DNA of 33,293 bases from an uncultured Porphyromonadaceae bacterium (lineage in GTDB: Bacteria; Bacteroidota; Bacteroidia; Bacteroidales; Muribaculaceae). Position numbers and translations under genes: made by a program. Positions 9,054 to 16,176 of the stretch are shown here, piece by piece (within the stretch, counting starts at the first letter, position 1; each line of letters opens with the position of its first letter). The DNA is taken from positions 1 to 33,293 of the forward strand of contig CAMWSM010000025.1 of the NCBI GenBank assembly GCA_947176915.1, written 5' to 3'. A model generated the notes under the pieces. That model was not told where the DNA came from. It saw only the letters and a list, made by a program, of their open reading frames with translations, and did no database searches.

Positions 9054-9839
9054 ATGCACACGCAGACAGATAAACAACTGGCTTTCGCCAAAGTGCTCGA
9101 AGTGCTTGACACGTTAAGAGAGAAATGTCCATGGGATGCCAAACAAACCAATGAATCTCTGCGACCCAACACTGTAGAAGAGGTTTTCGAGCTTGTTGAC
9201 GCTCTGGCAGCCAATGATTCTCAAAATATCAAAAAAGAATTGGGCGATGTGCTTCTCCATGTAGCCTTTTATGCCAAAATAGCAGAGGAGAAGGGGGATT
9301 TTGATATAGCTGATGTTTGTAAAGCGTTGACTGATAAACTCATTTTCCGCCACCCACATATTTACGGCAATGTTAAGGCGGATTCAGCTGAGGAGGTGAT
9401 AAAAAACTGGGAACAGATAAAACTTAAAGAGAAAGATGGCAATAAATCGGTGCTCTCCGGAGTTCCATCAGCTCTGCCGGCTCTGATAAAAGCGAATCGC
9501 ATTCAGGAAAAAGTGGCAAACGTAGGGTTTGACTGGGAAAAGCCCGAAGATGTCTGGGAAAAACTGAAAGAGGAGATTTCTGAGGTCGAGGCAGAAATAA
9601 CTTCCGGCAACCAAGAGGGTATGGAGGAGGAATTCGGCGACCTGTTTTTTGCTCTTGTAAACGCGGCTCGTCTATATGGGATAAATCCTGAAAACGCATT
9701 GGAAAAAACCAATAGAAAGTTTATATCCCGTTTCAACCATATTGAGAAACGTGCAAAGGAAACGGGGAAAAATCTAAAAGATATGTCGCTTTCTGAAATG
9801 GATGAATTTTGGGATGAAGCCAAACGTCTTGAAAAATGA
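9054..9839 (+). CDS. mazG: Nucleoside triphosphate pyrophosphohydrolase MazG
   Basis: MazG hydrolyses NTPs and dNTPs to monophosphate and pyrophosphate, a house-cleaning role. The 261-residue, two-domain form is seen. The first domain has LREKCPWDAKQT (21-32), the EEVFEL helix (42-47) and ELGDVLLH (62-69). The second has KANRIQEKVANVGFDW and the catalytic helices EEISEVEAEI and EEFGDLFFALVN. The EExxE and ExxD acidic residues that bind Mg are in place in both halves. The stop codon overlaps the topB start (ATGA at 9836-9839), so the two are translationally coupled. Confidence 0.96.
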   Translation: MHTQTDKQLAFAKVLEVLDTLREKCPWDAKQTNESLRPNTVEEVFELVDALAANDSQNIKKELGDVLLHVAFYAKIAEEKGDFDIADVCKALTDKLIFRHPHIYGNVKADSAEEVIKNWEQIKLKEKDGNKSVLSGVPSALPALIKANRIQEKVANVGFDWEKPEDVWEKLKEEISEVEAEITSGNQEGMEEEFGDLFFALVNAARLYGINPENALEKTNRKFISRFNHIEKRAKETGKNLKDMSLSEMDEFWDEAKRLEK

Positions 9840-11758
9840 TACTTTGCATAACGGAGAAACCGAGCGTTGGGAAGGATATCGCACAGATTCTCGGAGCATC
9901 CACCAGACGCGACGGTTATTTTGAAGGGAACGGTTATTGCGTAACCTGGACATTCGGACATCTCTGCACGCTAAAGGAACCGGCAGATTACTCACCTGAC
10001 TGGAAACGGTGGGCGATGGTCTATCTCCCTATGATACCACCCCGTTTCGGCATAAAGCTTATAGATAGTCCTTCAATCAAACGCCAGTTTGAAACGATCC
10101 GCAATCTTATCCTGCAATGTGATGAGATTATAAATTGCGGAGATGCGGGTCAGGAGGGAGAATTGATCCAGCGTTGGGTCATGCAGAAAGCGGGATGTAT
10201 CAAGCCTGTAAAAAGACTTTGGATCTCTTCACTCACTGATGAGGCAATAAAAGAGGGCTTCAAAAACCTTCGCTCGGAAAAAGATCTCGAACCGCTGTAT
10301 CTTGCCGGACTCTGCCGTGCAATCGGCGATTGGGTGCTTGGAATTAACGCCACACGCTTATATTCATTGAAATATGGCAGTGGAGGACAGGTGCTCTCAA
10401 TCGGTAGAGTGCAGACCCCTACCCTCGCTCTGGTCGTAAACCGTCAGCTTGAAATAGAAAATTTCAAGCCTAAGGACTATTGGGAACTAAAGACTCTCTA
10501 TCGCGATACTCTTTTCTCAGCTACCGGAAAAAGTTTCGATACGGAAGAGAAGGGTCAGCAACTTGTGGAGAAACTTAAACAATATCCGCTGGAAATCACT
10601 GATGTTGCTAAAAAAGCGGGGAAGGAGGCTCCTCCACGGCTCTTCGACCTTACAAGCCTTCAGGTGGACTGCAACAAGAAACTGAGTCTTAGCGCTGACG
10701 AAACACTCCGTACCATCCAAAGCCTGTATGAGAAGAAGCTGACCACTTATCCTCGTGTCGACACCACCTACCTCACTGACGACATGTATCCGAAATGCGG
10801 AAGAATTTTAAATTCCCTTAAGGACTATCAAATGCTGATGGTGCCTCTTAGAGGTAAAAAACTTAGGAAAAGCAAGAAAGTCTTTGATAATTCAAAAGTT
10901 ACCGATCATCATGCCATAATTCCGACCGGACAACCTCTCCCCGATTCTCTGTCGAAAAATGAGCGGGATGTGTTTAATCTGATTGCTCTTAGATTCATTT
11001 CCGTATTTTTCCCCGACTGCTCTTTCGAGCAAACTATTGTAAATGCAAAAGTTGACAAGACTGGATTTAAAGCCACAGGGAAGGTTATCCTCGATCCGGG
11101 GTGGAAAATGGTTTATGCCGGTGAAAAAAAGAGTGATGACACGGAAAAAGAGAGTAAAGATGATGATGACTCCGGCATTCTCCCTCAATTTCAAAAAGGG
11201 GAAAGCGGAGAGCATTCTCCACGTCTTGCCAAGAAGACCACTCAGCCCCCGAAATACTACACCGAGGGAACCCTGCTGAAAGCGATGGAGACCGCAGGAG
11301 CGGCAGTGGAGGATGAAGATTTACGCGAGGCGTTGAAAGCCAACGGAATCGGACGTCCCTCTACACGGGCAGCCATAATAGAGATTCTATATAAGAGAGG
11401 CTACATCGTAAAGGAGAGAAAGTCGTTGCGAGCTACCCGGGCTGCCATAGAACTTGTCTCCCTTATAAAGGAGGAACTTCTCAAGAGCGCAAAGCTCACC
11501 GGAATCTGGGAAGGGAAGTTAAGAATGATTGAGCAGCAACAATATTCTCCCTCTGAATTTATCGATCAGATAAAACAGATGATTTCTGAAATAACCCTTT
11601 CTGTCATTCAGGATAATTCCAACCGCAGAATAGTGGCAGAGCAGCACACCGGAGAATCCTCCTCAGATAAGGAACCTAAAAAGAAGAGCAAGAAAACTTC
11701 CGCTCGTTCCTCGAGCCGGAAAAAGAATTCCATGGAGGAAAATCCAACAGGTGACTAA
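9836..11758 (+). CDS. topB: DNA topoisomerase III (type IA)
   Basis: Type IA topoisomerases cut one strand and resolve linked or hemicatenated DNA. The 640-residue protein begins with the Toprim motif CITEKPSVGKDIA (4-16), has the second Toprim acidic cluster GDAGQEGEL (102-110), SIGRVQTPTL (188-197), and the catalytic Tyr305 in TTYPRVDTTYL. GIGRPSTRA follows near residue 500. After about residue 590 the zinc-finger region of long topoisomerases is absent and is replaced by a Lys/Ser-rich tail, which could bind DNA without zinc. A Glu/Asp/Lys-rich loop at about 425-440 is unusual but not disruptive. It overlaps mazG by 4 bases. Confidence 0.95.
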   Translation: MILCITEKPSVGKDIAQILGASTRRDGYFEGNGYCVTWTFGHLCTLKEPADYSPDWKRWAMVYLPMIPPRFGIKLIDSPSIKRQFETIRNLILQCDEIINCGDAGQEGELIQRWVMQKAGCIKPVKRLWISSLTDEAIKEGFKNLRSEKDLEPLYLAGLCRAIGDWVLGINATRLYSLKYGSGGQVLSIGRVQTPTLALVVNRQLEIENFKPKDYWELKTLYRDTLFSATGKSFDTEEKGQQLVEKLKQYPLEITDVAKKAGKEAPPRLFDLTSLQVDCNKKLSLSADETLRTIQSLYEKKLTTYPRVDTTYLTDDMYPKCGRILNSLKDYQMLMVPLRGKKLRKSKKVFDNSKVTDHHAIIPTGQPLPDSLSKNERDVFNLIALRFISVFFPDCSFEQTIVNAKVDKTGFKATGKVILDPGWKMVYAGEKKSDDTEKESKDDDDSGILPQFQKGESGEHSPRLAKKTTQPPKYYTEGTLLKAMETAGAAVEDEDLREALKANGIGRPSTRAAIIEILYKRGYIVKERKSLRATRAAIELVSLIKEELLKSAKLTGIWEGKLRMIEQQQYSPSEFIDQIKQMISEITLSVIQDNSNRRIVAEQHTGESSSDKEPKKKSKKTSARSSSRKKNSMEENPTGD

Positions 11759-11800
11759 CAAAACCATGTTCCATTTGTTAAAGAATAAAATAGACTGACT

Positions 11801-11989
11801 ATGGACTCATCAACAAATCTCCTGATCCAATACATAATCGTAGGCTTGATCCTTACGGCTATCTTCGTATGGGTAGTTTTTAAAATAATGAATATTAAGA
11901 AAGAAGACAGTCCCAAATGTTGCGGATGCAGTCTTGAGGGAGCCTGCGCGAAAAAAAGGACTGATCATAAATTCAAAATAGCGAAGTAA
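11801..11989 (+). CDS. Small Cys-rich membrane protein, FeoB-associated type
   Basis: This 62-residue protein has one membrane helix (about 8-30), then KIMNIKKEDSP and a cysteine cluster with Cys40, Cys41, Cys43 and Cys49, ending in a basic tail. That matches the FeoB-associated Cys-rich membrane family, usually found beside ferrous-iron transporter genes. Here there is no feoA or feoB within the window; the neighbours are topB and a YciO-type gene. Its stop overlaps the next start (TAATG at 11987-11991), implying coupled translation. The cysteines may bind a metal; this is inference. Other single-helix Cys proteins are possible. Confidence 0.7.
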   Translation: MDSSTNLLIQYIIVGLILTAIFVWVVFKIMNIKKEDSPKCCGCSLEGACAKKRTDHKFKIAK

Positions 11990-12591
11990 TGGAGAGAATA
12001 AAGATCTGGAATGACTCGCCCTCCTTGAAACAGCTTGACGAGATATGCGCTGCTTTAGAAAAAGGGGCGCTCTTAGTGTGCCCGACAGATACGCTGTACG
12101 CCATAATGTGTGATGCTACTAATCCGAAAGCCATCGAACGCCTATGCCGACTGAAGGGAATCAATCCTGACAAGACCAACCTCTCCATTATCTGCCGAGA
12201 CATATCAATGGCAGCCGAGTATGCGAGGTTTGACAACAAAGCTTTCAAAATGTTGCGGGATAACGCTCCGGGACCTTTCACATTTCTTTTCAAGACCGCC
12301 TCTTCCCTTCCCAAAGCTTTTAAGAGCAGGAAAACTGTAGGGATAAGGATTCCGGATTCATGCATCGCCCGGGAAATAGCAGGAAGATTGCAACGTCCGC
12401 TTCTGACCACCTCTATAGAATTTGAAGATGACGACTTCGCCATCAATCCCGATCTTATCGCAGAAGCATACGAAGGAAAAGCCGATCTCTTCATCGAAGG
12501 AGATGAGGGAGGACTAATACCTTCCACCATTGTTGATTGCACAGGTGATGAACCAATAATTCTCCGTCAGGGCAACGGAATTTTGAAATAA
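11989..12591 (+). CDS. Sua5/YciO/YrdC/TsaC family protein (threonylcarbamoyl-AMP synthase-like)
   Basis: The family makes threonylcarbamoyl-AMP from threonine, bicarbonate and ATP for the t6A modification of ANN-decoding tRNAs; YciO members are less well characterised. The 200-residue protein has the YrdC fold motifs: CPTDTLYAI (31-39), RLKGINPDKTNLSI (54-67), APGPFTFLF, VGIRIPDS (116-123 region), and the C-terminal STIVDCTGDEPIILRQG. The pattern and lack of a Sua5 extension fit the YciO branch. The start overlaps the stop of the Cys-rich protein. Catalytic activity in t6A synthesis cannot be confirmed, because a separate TsaC/Sua5 may exist elsewhere. Confidence 0.88.
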   Translation: MERIKIWNDSPSLKQLDEICAALEKGALLVCPTDTLYAIMCDATNPKAIERLCRLKGINPDKTNLSIICRDISMAAEYARFDNKAFKMLRDNAPGPFTFLFKTASSLPKAFKSRKTVGIRIPDSCIAREIAGRLQRPLLTTSIEFEDDDFAINPDLIAEAYEGKADLFIEGDEGGLIPSTIVDCTGDEPIILRQGNGILK

Positions 12592-12596
12592 AAGAT

Positions 12597-12634
12597 TTAA
12601 GGAAATAATTGCAATTATAGAATTATTTCCTTAA
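12597..12634. promoter_or_regulatory. 14-bp perfect inverted repeat overlapping the mdh promoter
   Basis: TTAAGGAAATAATT and AATTATTTCCTTAA form a perfect 14-bp inverted repeat around a 10-base spacer. It covers the mdh -33 TTG and runs into the -7 element, and begins 5 bases after the upstream stop codon. It could be an operator for mdh, a weak AT-rich terminator for the topB operon (TTTT follows), or both. Confidence 0.6.
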
Positions 12635-12639
12635 TTTTG
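12609..12639 (+). promoter_or_regulatory. mdh promoter (TTG, 20 bases, TAATTTTG)
   Basis: TTG at 12609-12611 and TAATTTTG at 12632-12639, separated by 20 bases, match the Bacteroidota consensus. The predicted leader is about 115 bases and contains a 7-bp stem (ATTGTCC with GGACAAT, 12662-12691). Confidence 0.75.
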
Positions 12640-12760
12640 CATCAATGAGAATTTAAGCGAAATTGTCCTCCTTCAATACAGTCGGGACAATCTCTCAACA
12701 AATCCAAAATAATCGACTATTTAAGCAAAAAATTCTATATAACCTTAAATTTTAAAAGTT

Positions 12761-13690
12761 ATGTCAAAAGTAACAGTTGTTGGCGCCGGCAATGTAGGCG
12801 CAACCGCAGCAAATGTAATCGCACTTCGCGAAGTGGCTGATGAAGTAGTGATGATCGACATCAAAGAGGGTGTATCCGAAGGCAAAGCAATGGATATGAT
12901 GCAGACTGCCAACCTTCTCGACATGAATACACGTATTTCAGGCGTGACTAACGATTATGAAGCCACTAAAGATAGCGACGTAGTTGTAATCACTTCAGGA
13001 ATACCCCGTAAGCCCGGAATGACCCGTGAGGAACTCATCGGAGTAAACGCAGGTATCGTAAAGCAGGTAACTGAAAGCGTACTCAAATACAGTCCTAATG
13101 CAGTGATCGTATGTGTTTCCAATCCTATGGACACAATGACATATCTCATCCACAAGGTTTCCGGTCTTCCCAAAAACCGTATCATCGGTATGGGAGGTGC
13201 GCTCGACAGCAGCCGTTTCAAATATTATCTGAGCAAGGCTCTCAATGCAAATCCCAACGAGGTTGAGGGTTTTGTTATTGGCGGTCATGGCGATACGACT
13301 ATGATTCCTATGAAGCGTTTCGCAACACTTCGCGGCATACCCGTAACTGAATTCCTTTCAGCTGAGGTGCTTGATAAAGTTGCTGCCGACACAATGGTGG
13401 GTGGTGCAACCCTGACAAAACTGCTTGGCACATCAGCATGGTATGCTCCCGGCGCTGCTACTGCAGAAGTAGTTGAAGCTGTTATACATGACCAGGATGC
13501 AATCATTCCTTGCTCTGCTCTTCTTGATGGGGAATATGGCGAGAAGGATCTTTGCATAGGTGTGCCCTGTGTTCTCGGCAAAGGCGGAATCAAGAAGATT
13601 CTTGAAATCGAACTTAACGAAGAGGAGAAAGCACTCTTCAAGAAGAGTGCGGAAGCTGTTCACAAAACAAACTCCGCTCTCCCCTGCTAA
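12761..13690 (+). CDS. mdh: NAD-dependent malate dehydrogenase
   Basis: The enzyme interconverts malate and oxaloacetate with NAD, in Bacteroidales mainly in the reductive branch towards fumarate and succinate. The 309-residue protein is of the LDH-like MDH type. It has the Rossmann loop GAGNVG (8-13), Asp33 to bind NAD ribose, the mobile loop IPRKPGMTRE with Arg83 and Arg89, Asn121 in VSNPMD, the catalytic pair Asp149 and His176 (ALDSSRF and GGHGDTTM), and Arg152. Arg83 marks malate rather than lactate specificity. It is monocistronic, with its own promoter, palindrome and terminator. Confidence 0.97.
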   Translation: MSKVTVVGAGNVGATAANVIALREVADEVVMIDIKEGVSEGKAMDMMQTANLLDMNTRISGVTNDYEATKDSDVVVITSGIPRKPGMTREELIGVNAGIVKQVTESVLKYSPNAVIVCVSNPMDTMTYLIHKVSGLPKNRIIGMGGALDSSRFKYYLSKALNANPNEVEGFVIGGHGDTTMIPMKRFATLRGIPVTEFLSAEVLDKVAADTMVGGATLTKLLGTSAWYAPGAATAEVVEAVIHDQDAIIPCSALLDGEYGEKDLCIGVPCVLGKGGIKKILEIELNEEEKALFKKSAEAVHKTNSALPC

Positions 13691-13707
13691 TTATTAACAG
13701 GCATACG

Positions 13708-13743
13708 GAAAGCCGTCATATCCGCCGGGATATGACGGCTTTC
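13708..13743 (+). terminator. mdh terminator
   Basis: A 16-bp perfect stem (GAAAGCCGTCATATCC with its complement) with the tetraloop GCCG lies 17 bases after the mdh stop and runs into a T-rich stretch. Confidence 0.9.
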
Positions 13744-13778
13744 TTATTATGACCGCTGCTTACACTGAAAGAAAAAAT

Positions 13779-13805
13779 CTCTCCGCGTAATCCCTACGCG
13801 GAGAG
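13779..13805. terminator. Second hairpin after mdh, terminator-like
   Basis: CTCTCCGCGTA pairs with TACGCGGAGAG around a 5-base loop. It is preceded by an A-rich run and followed by TTCCCTTTCT, so it could act as a back-up mdh terminator or end a minus-strand transcript. It is only 35 bases beyond the first terminator. Confidence 0.55.
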
Positions 13806-14061
13806 TTCCCTTTCTGATTTTCAGAATTATAATCGATACTTTTCCTTATGCTTTGTTATTTCTTTGCTGAAAATTCGTTGATTATGAAACGCTAAAAAGT
13901 TGATTATGAAAACAAATGATTCGCTATTCAAAACACTTGTTGATATCTTTTATGGAAAACACCTTGAAAAGAAGAATAATTCTTGCCATAATACTGTTGG
14001 AAAAGTAATTCAAGAAAACAGACCGATTTTTGCTCTATTGCATTAATTATTATGAGAAAAC

Positions 14062-14217
14062 ACTTGTAAATCGCTACTCAATGTTGAGATTAATTGCGTA
14101 AATCATTTCCTAATGGGGAAAGTTATTGTGTAGATCATTTCGAATTATGAAAGCTATTGGATAAATCATCTCCTGATGCGGAAGTTATCACGTAAATCAT
14201 TTTCATGTTATCACGTT
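14062..14217. repeat. Five degenerate 31-bp tandem units, core GTAAATCATTTC
   Basis: Units start at 14062, 14093, 14125, 14156 and 14187 and are 31, 32, 31, 31 and 31 bases long. The shared pattern is ATTGCGTAAATCATTTCC, then AATG and AAAGTT, with several mismatches per copy. The 31-base period is not a multiple of three, so this is not a coding repeat. Units are adjacent, without spacers, so it is not a CRISPR array. Confidence 0.65.
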
Positions 14218-14277
14218 AGCAAAATCTTTTTTGACGGGCTTATTAAGTCCAACTATGAAAATATTGACATTTTGCTA

Positions 14278-14324
14278 TAATAAACCCATCAATGATAAGG
14301 GGGAGAGCGGTATAGGGTTTATTA
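14278..14324. terminator. Hairpin downstream of the possible small gene
   Basis: TAATAAACCC and GGGTTTATTA form a perfect 10-bp stem around a 27-base loop, ending 9 bases from the stop of the 52-codon minus-strand ORF. No clear U-tract follows, so termination is uncertain; a structured RNA element is the alternative. Confidence 0.4.
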
Positions 14325-14332
14325 GTGATTTG

Positions 14333-14491
14333 TCAGATTCGCACCGGAATCGGTTGCAATTTGACACTTCCTACGGTTCTGAATCGTTCATCTTCCGGTG
14401 TAATTAAACCAGAGATTACTGCCATGTTTTCAAAACCTGCTACTATGGAGGCGAAAGTATTTTTGAGAAGAAGAGACATAATTTTTTTCAT
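14333..14491 (-). CDS. Possible small protein gene (52 residues), unrecognised
   Basis: From the ATG at 14491 the minus strand encodes MKKIMSLLLKNTFASIVAGF, then ENMAVISGLITPEDERF and a C-terminal KLQPIPVRI, ending with TGA. The basic start and leucine-rich first third look like a short hydrophobic or leader segment, and the rest is mixed and soluble-looking. I do not recognise the family. A stem-loop follows the stop closely. No TAnnTTTG element was found upstream and there is no Shine-Dalgarno site, so the case rests on length, composition and the downstream hairpin. It may be a decayed fragment. Confidence 0.35.
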   Translation of the reverse strand: MKKIMSLLLKNTFASIVAGFENMAVISGLITPEDERFRTVGSVKLQPIPVRI

Positions 14492-14885
14492 AACGACATT
14501 TTGTTAAAGGATTAGTACCTATAAGTTTATTAAGTTCAAGTTTTCTTTCAGACTTCTTGAGTTGATTCTTATTCTTAAATCTTTCCTCTGAAAGCCTTTC
14601 AAGAATGGAAAAGTAAAGATAACAGATTTTTGATTAATTCGGATTAGAACAATCTTTCTGCATGTATCGACATCATTATTAGCATCTTAAACTGGTCTTT
14701 ATTGACTTTTTCAAGTCTCCTTTCGACCGGTTTCACTTTTATAACATTATTTCACCAAAATGGTTTTATCACTTTCTAAATGTTTTTTCATTTTATTTAT
14801 TTTTCTTTCCATAAATACTTAAAAAAAGTGATTTTATCAGCATTTGAAAGCGATTTGTTAATTTAAATTTTAACACTTTATTTGA

Positions 14886-14917
14886 AAAATTATAGCCGGA
14901 GCCTTAATCGGCTCCGG
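14886..14917 (-). terminator. Terminator of the MFS / Spi-like / small membrane protein operon
   Basis: On the minus strand CCGGAGCC pairs with GGCTCCGG around a 6-base loop and is followed by CTATAATTTTT. It lies 30 bases after the stop of the small membrane protein gene. Confidence 0.8.
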
Positions 14918-14946
14918 ATGGAAGGATAATATACATATATCATCTT

Positions 14947-15225
14947 TTAAAGAATAAAGGCTTCCACAATAAGGGAAATTATCATCAAAATGCCAAACAC
15001 GGCGGCTGCGAGACTTAACTTCTGTCCTGCCGAGACACTGTATTTCCTAATATAAACCCCTACCAATTGAGAAAAAACCATCATAAAGGCAAAAAACTCA
15101 TCGGCAAGCGTCCAGATGGCTGTCTTCCATGTCCGGATCATCACAACCGACAGAATCACTGCTATCAAGACCAGAATAAATGCACACCAGGCAAACGCCC
15201 TCGACTGCAATAGGTTTCTCATCAT
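14947..15225 (-). CDS. Small three-helix membrane protein
   Basis: The 92-residue protein has three hydrophobic segments, at about 11-30, 41-58 and 70-91, with basic residues between the first two (RTWKT) and between the second and third (RKYS). No domain is recognised. Its start overlaps the stop of the upstream secreted protein gene (TAATG; two ATGs in a row), implying coupled translation. It could help anchor or export its partner, or be an unrelated inner-membrane protein; nothing in the sequence decides. Confidence 0.75.
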   Translation of the reverse strand: MMRNLLQSRAFAWCAFILVLIAVILSVVMIRTWKTAIWTLADEFFAFMMVFSQLVGVYIRKYSVSAGQKLSLAAAVFGILMIISLIVEAFIL

Positions 15226-16151
15226 TAATATTTCTTTATTAACTTAAAACTATAATTTTTTCCCGATTCTCCCGTGAGAATCAGAAAATATATTCCCTGA
15301 GCCTCCTTGTCAAGATTAACGGGCACTATATGGCTTCCTTTGAAACGGAGACGATCGGTCATCATTCCGGAAGTGTTATATATGCGTCCGAGCACTGCGT
15401 TCTCGGGTAAAGTAATCATATAACGACCCTCACCTTCCGACACAATTATCTCGTGAGTAGGATTAAGTCGCTCAGCGAATTTTCTCTCCTTCTCAATTTT
15501 TTCAAGGGCTGTCTCCTTTATGAAATCATCAAAAAGGCTGAAGTCGGAAGGACTTTTCTCCTCCGGTATCATATCTGACTCACGTTGCCAAAGAACGTCA
15601 GGATATTCCGTGGCATAATGACGCAAGCGAATATCACTTCCGGCAACAGAATCCGACATATTAAACCACGTCTCGCGCCCTTCTGACTGAGTGAGCAAGC
15701 CGGAAATATAATCCTCAAGATTACCCCACGCCGCTATCGCCTGTGTCGGTATTCGTCCGTCATGACGAATATTCTCAATCTCTGCGGCATAACGCGACAA
15801 ACTCTCCTTCATAGGAGCCGGCATATTATCTGACATGAATTTACCGGAAAGAGAGTAACCTAAAATTGGGAATGCCTTGTTGTCGGCTGCTATAATTACG
15901 TATCCTCCCAAGGAATTGGAATAGAGATAGAAGGGCGGGAACAGACGATGTGAAGTAAGCCTGCGCCCGTCATATACGAGGCGCAGATTTTTATTGCCGG
16001 AATTTCCCGCCTTCTTAAAAAATAACGATGCTATCTCCTCCCCTCTCTTTCTGGACACAGATTCTCCCCACACATCCATAAAAGAGACACTCGCAACCAA
16101 GAGAATGAGCACAAGACTCCGGCTGCGACGACAGCAACCATTATTTCTCAT
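15225..16151 (-). CDS. Secreted protein with Spi-like (C10 propeptide) domain and type IX sorting-like C-terminus, no peptidase domain
   Basis: The 308-residue protein has a basic N-terminus and a hydrophobic signal segment (12-29). Residues about 32-130 resemble the Spi / streptopain propeptide domain; the clearest part is FYLYSNSLGGYVIIAADNKA (74-93) with ILGYS just after. In C10 proteases this domain precedes a catalytic domain of roughly 200 residues or more with an essential Cys and His. Here only about 100 unrecognised residues follow, rich in acidic and aromatic positions and without a GCVATA-like catalytic motif. The last 70 residues (IYNTSGMM, then GIYFLILTGESGKNYSFKLI) resemble a type IX secretion sorting domain. 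It may be a free protease inhibitor or a degenerate protease. It is cotranscribed with a three-helix protein and an MFS transporter. Confidence 0.65.
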   Translation of the reverse strand: MRNNGCCRRSRSLVLILLVASVSFMDVWGESVSRKRGEEIASLFFKKAGNSGNKNLRLVYDGRRLTSHRLFPPFYLYSNSLGGYVIIAADNKAFPILGYSLSGKFMSDNMPAPMKESLSRYAAEIENIRHDGRIPTQAIAAWGNLEDYISGLLTQSEGRETWFNMSDSVAGSDIRLRHYATEYPDVLWQRESDMIPEEKSPSDFSLFDDFIKETALEKIEKERKFAERLNPTHEIIVSEGEGRYMITLPENAVLGRIYNTSGMMTDRLRFKGSHIVPVNLDKEAQGIYFLILTGESGKNYSFKLIKKY

Positions 16152-16176
16152 TATGCAACTTCAATTGAAAATATTA

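Larger units (their letters stand above)
13744..14946. other. AT-rich 1.2-kb region without a large gene
   Basis: No protein gene longer than about 60 codons looks real here. The stretch holds a strong hairpin (13779-13805), paired short repeats GTTGATTATGAAA at 13877-13889 and 13899-13911, an 11-base direct repeat AAAACACTTGT at 13930-13940 and 14057-14067, five degenerate 31-bp tandem units (14062-14217), a possible 52-codon gene on the minus strand (14333-14491) with a 10-bp-stem hairpin after it (14278-14324), and the terminator at 14886-14917. The rest is low-complexity A+T. Confidence 0.75.

Noticed and set aside
14062..14217. CRISPR array
   Set aside because: Units are contiguous and degenerate, with no unique spacers of regular length and no cas genes.
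14325..14507. Plus-strand 60-codon ORF in the AT-rich gap
   Set aside because: It overlaps the minus-strand candidate, has no promoter or terminator in its direction, and its sequence looks like an antisense shadow.
13744..14946. Remnant insertion sequence
   Set aside because: No transposase fragment, terminal inverted repeats or target duplication could be found by reading both strands.
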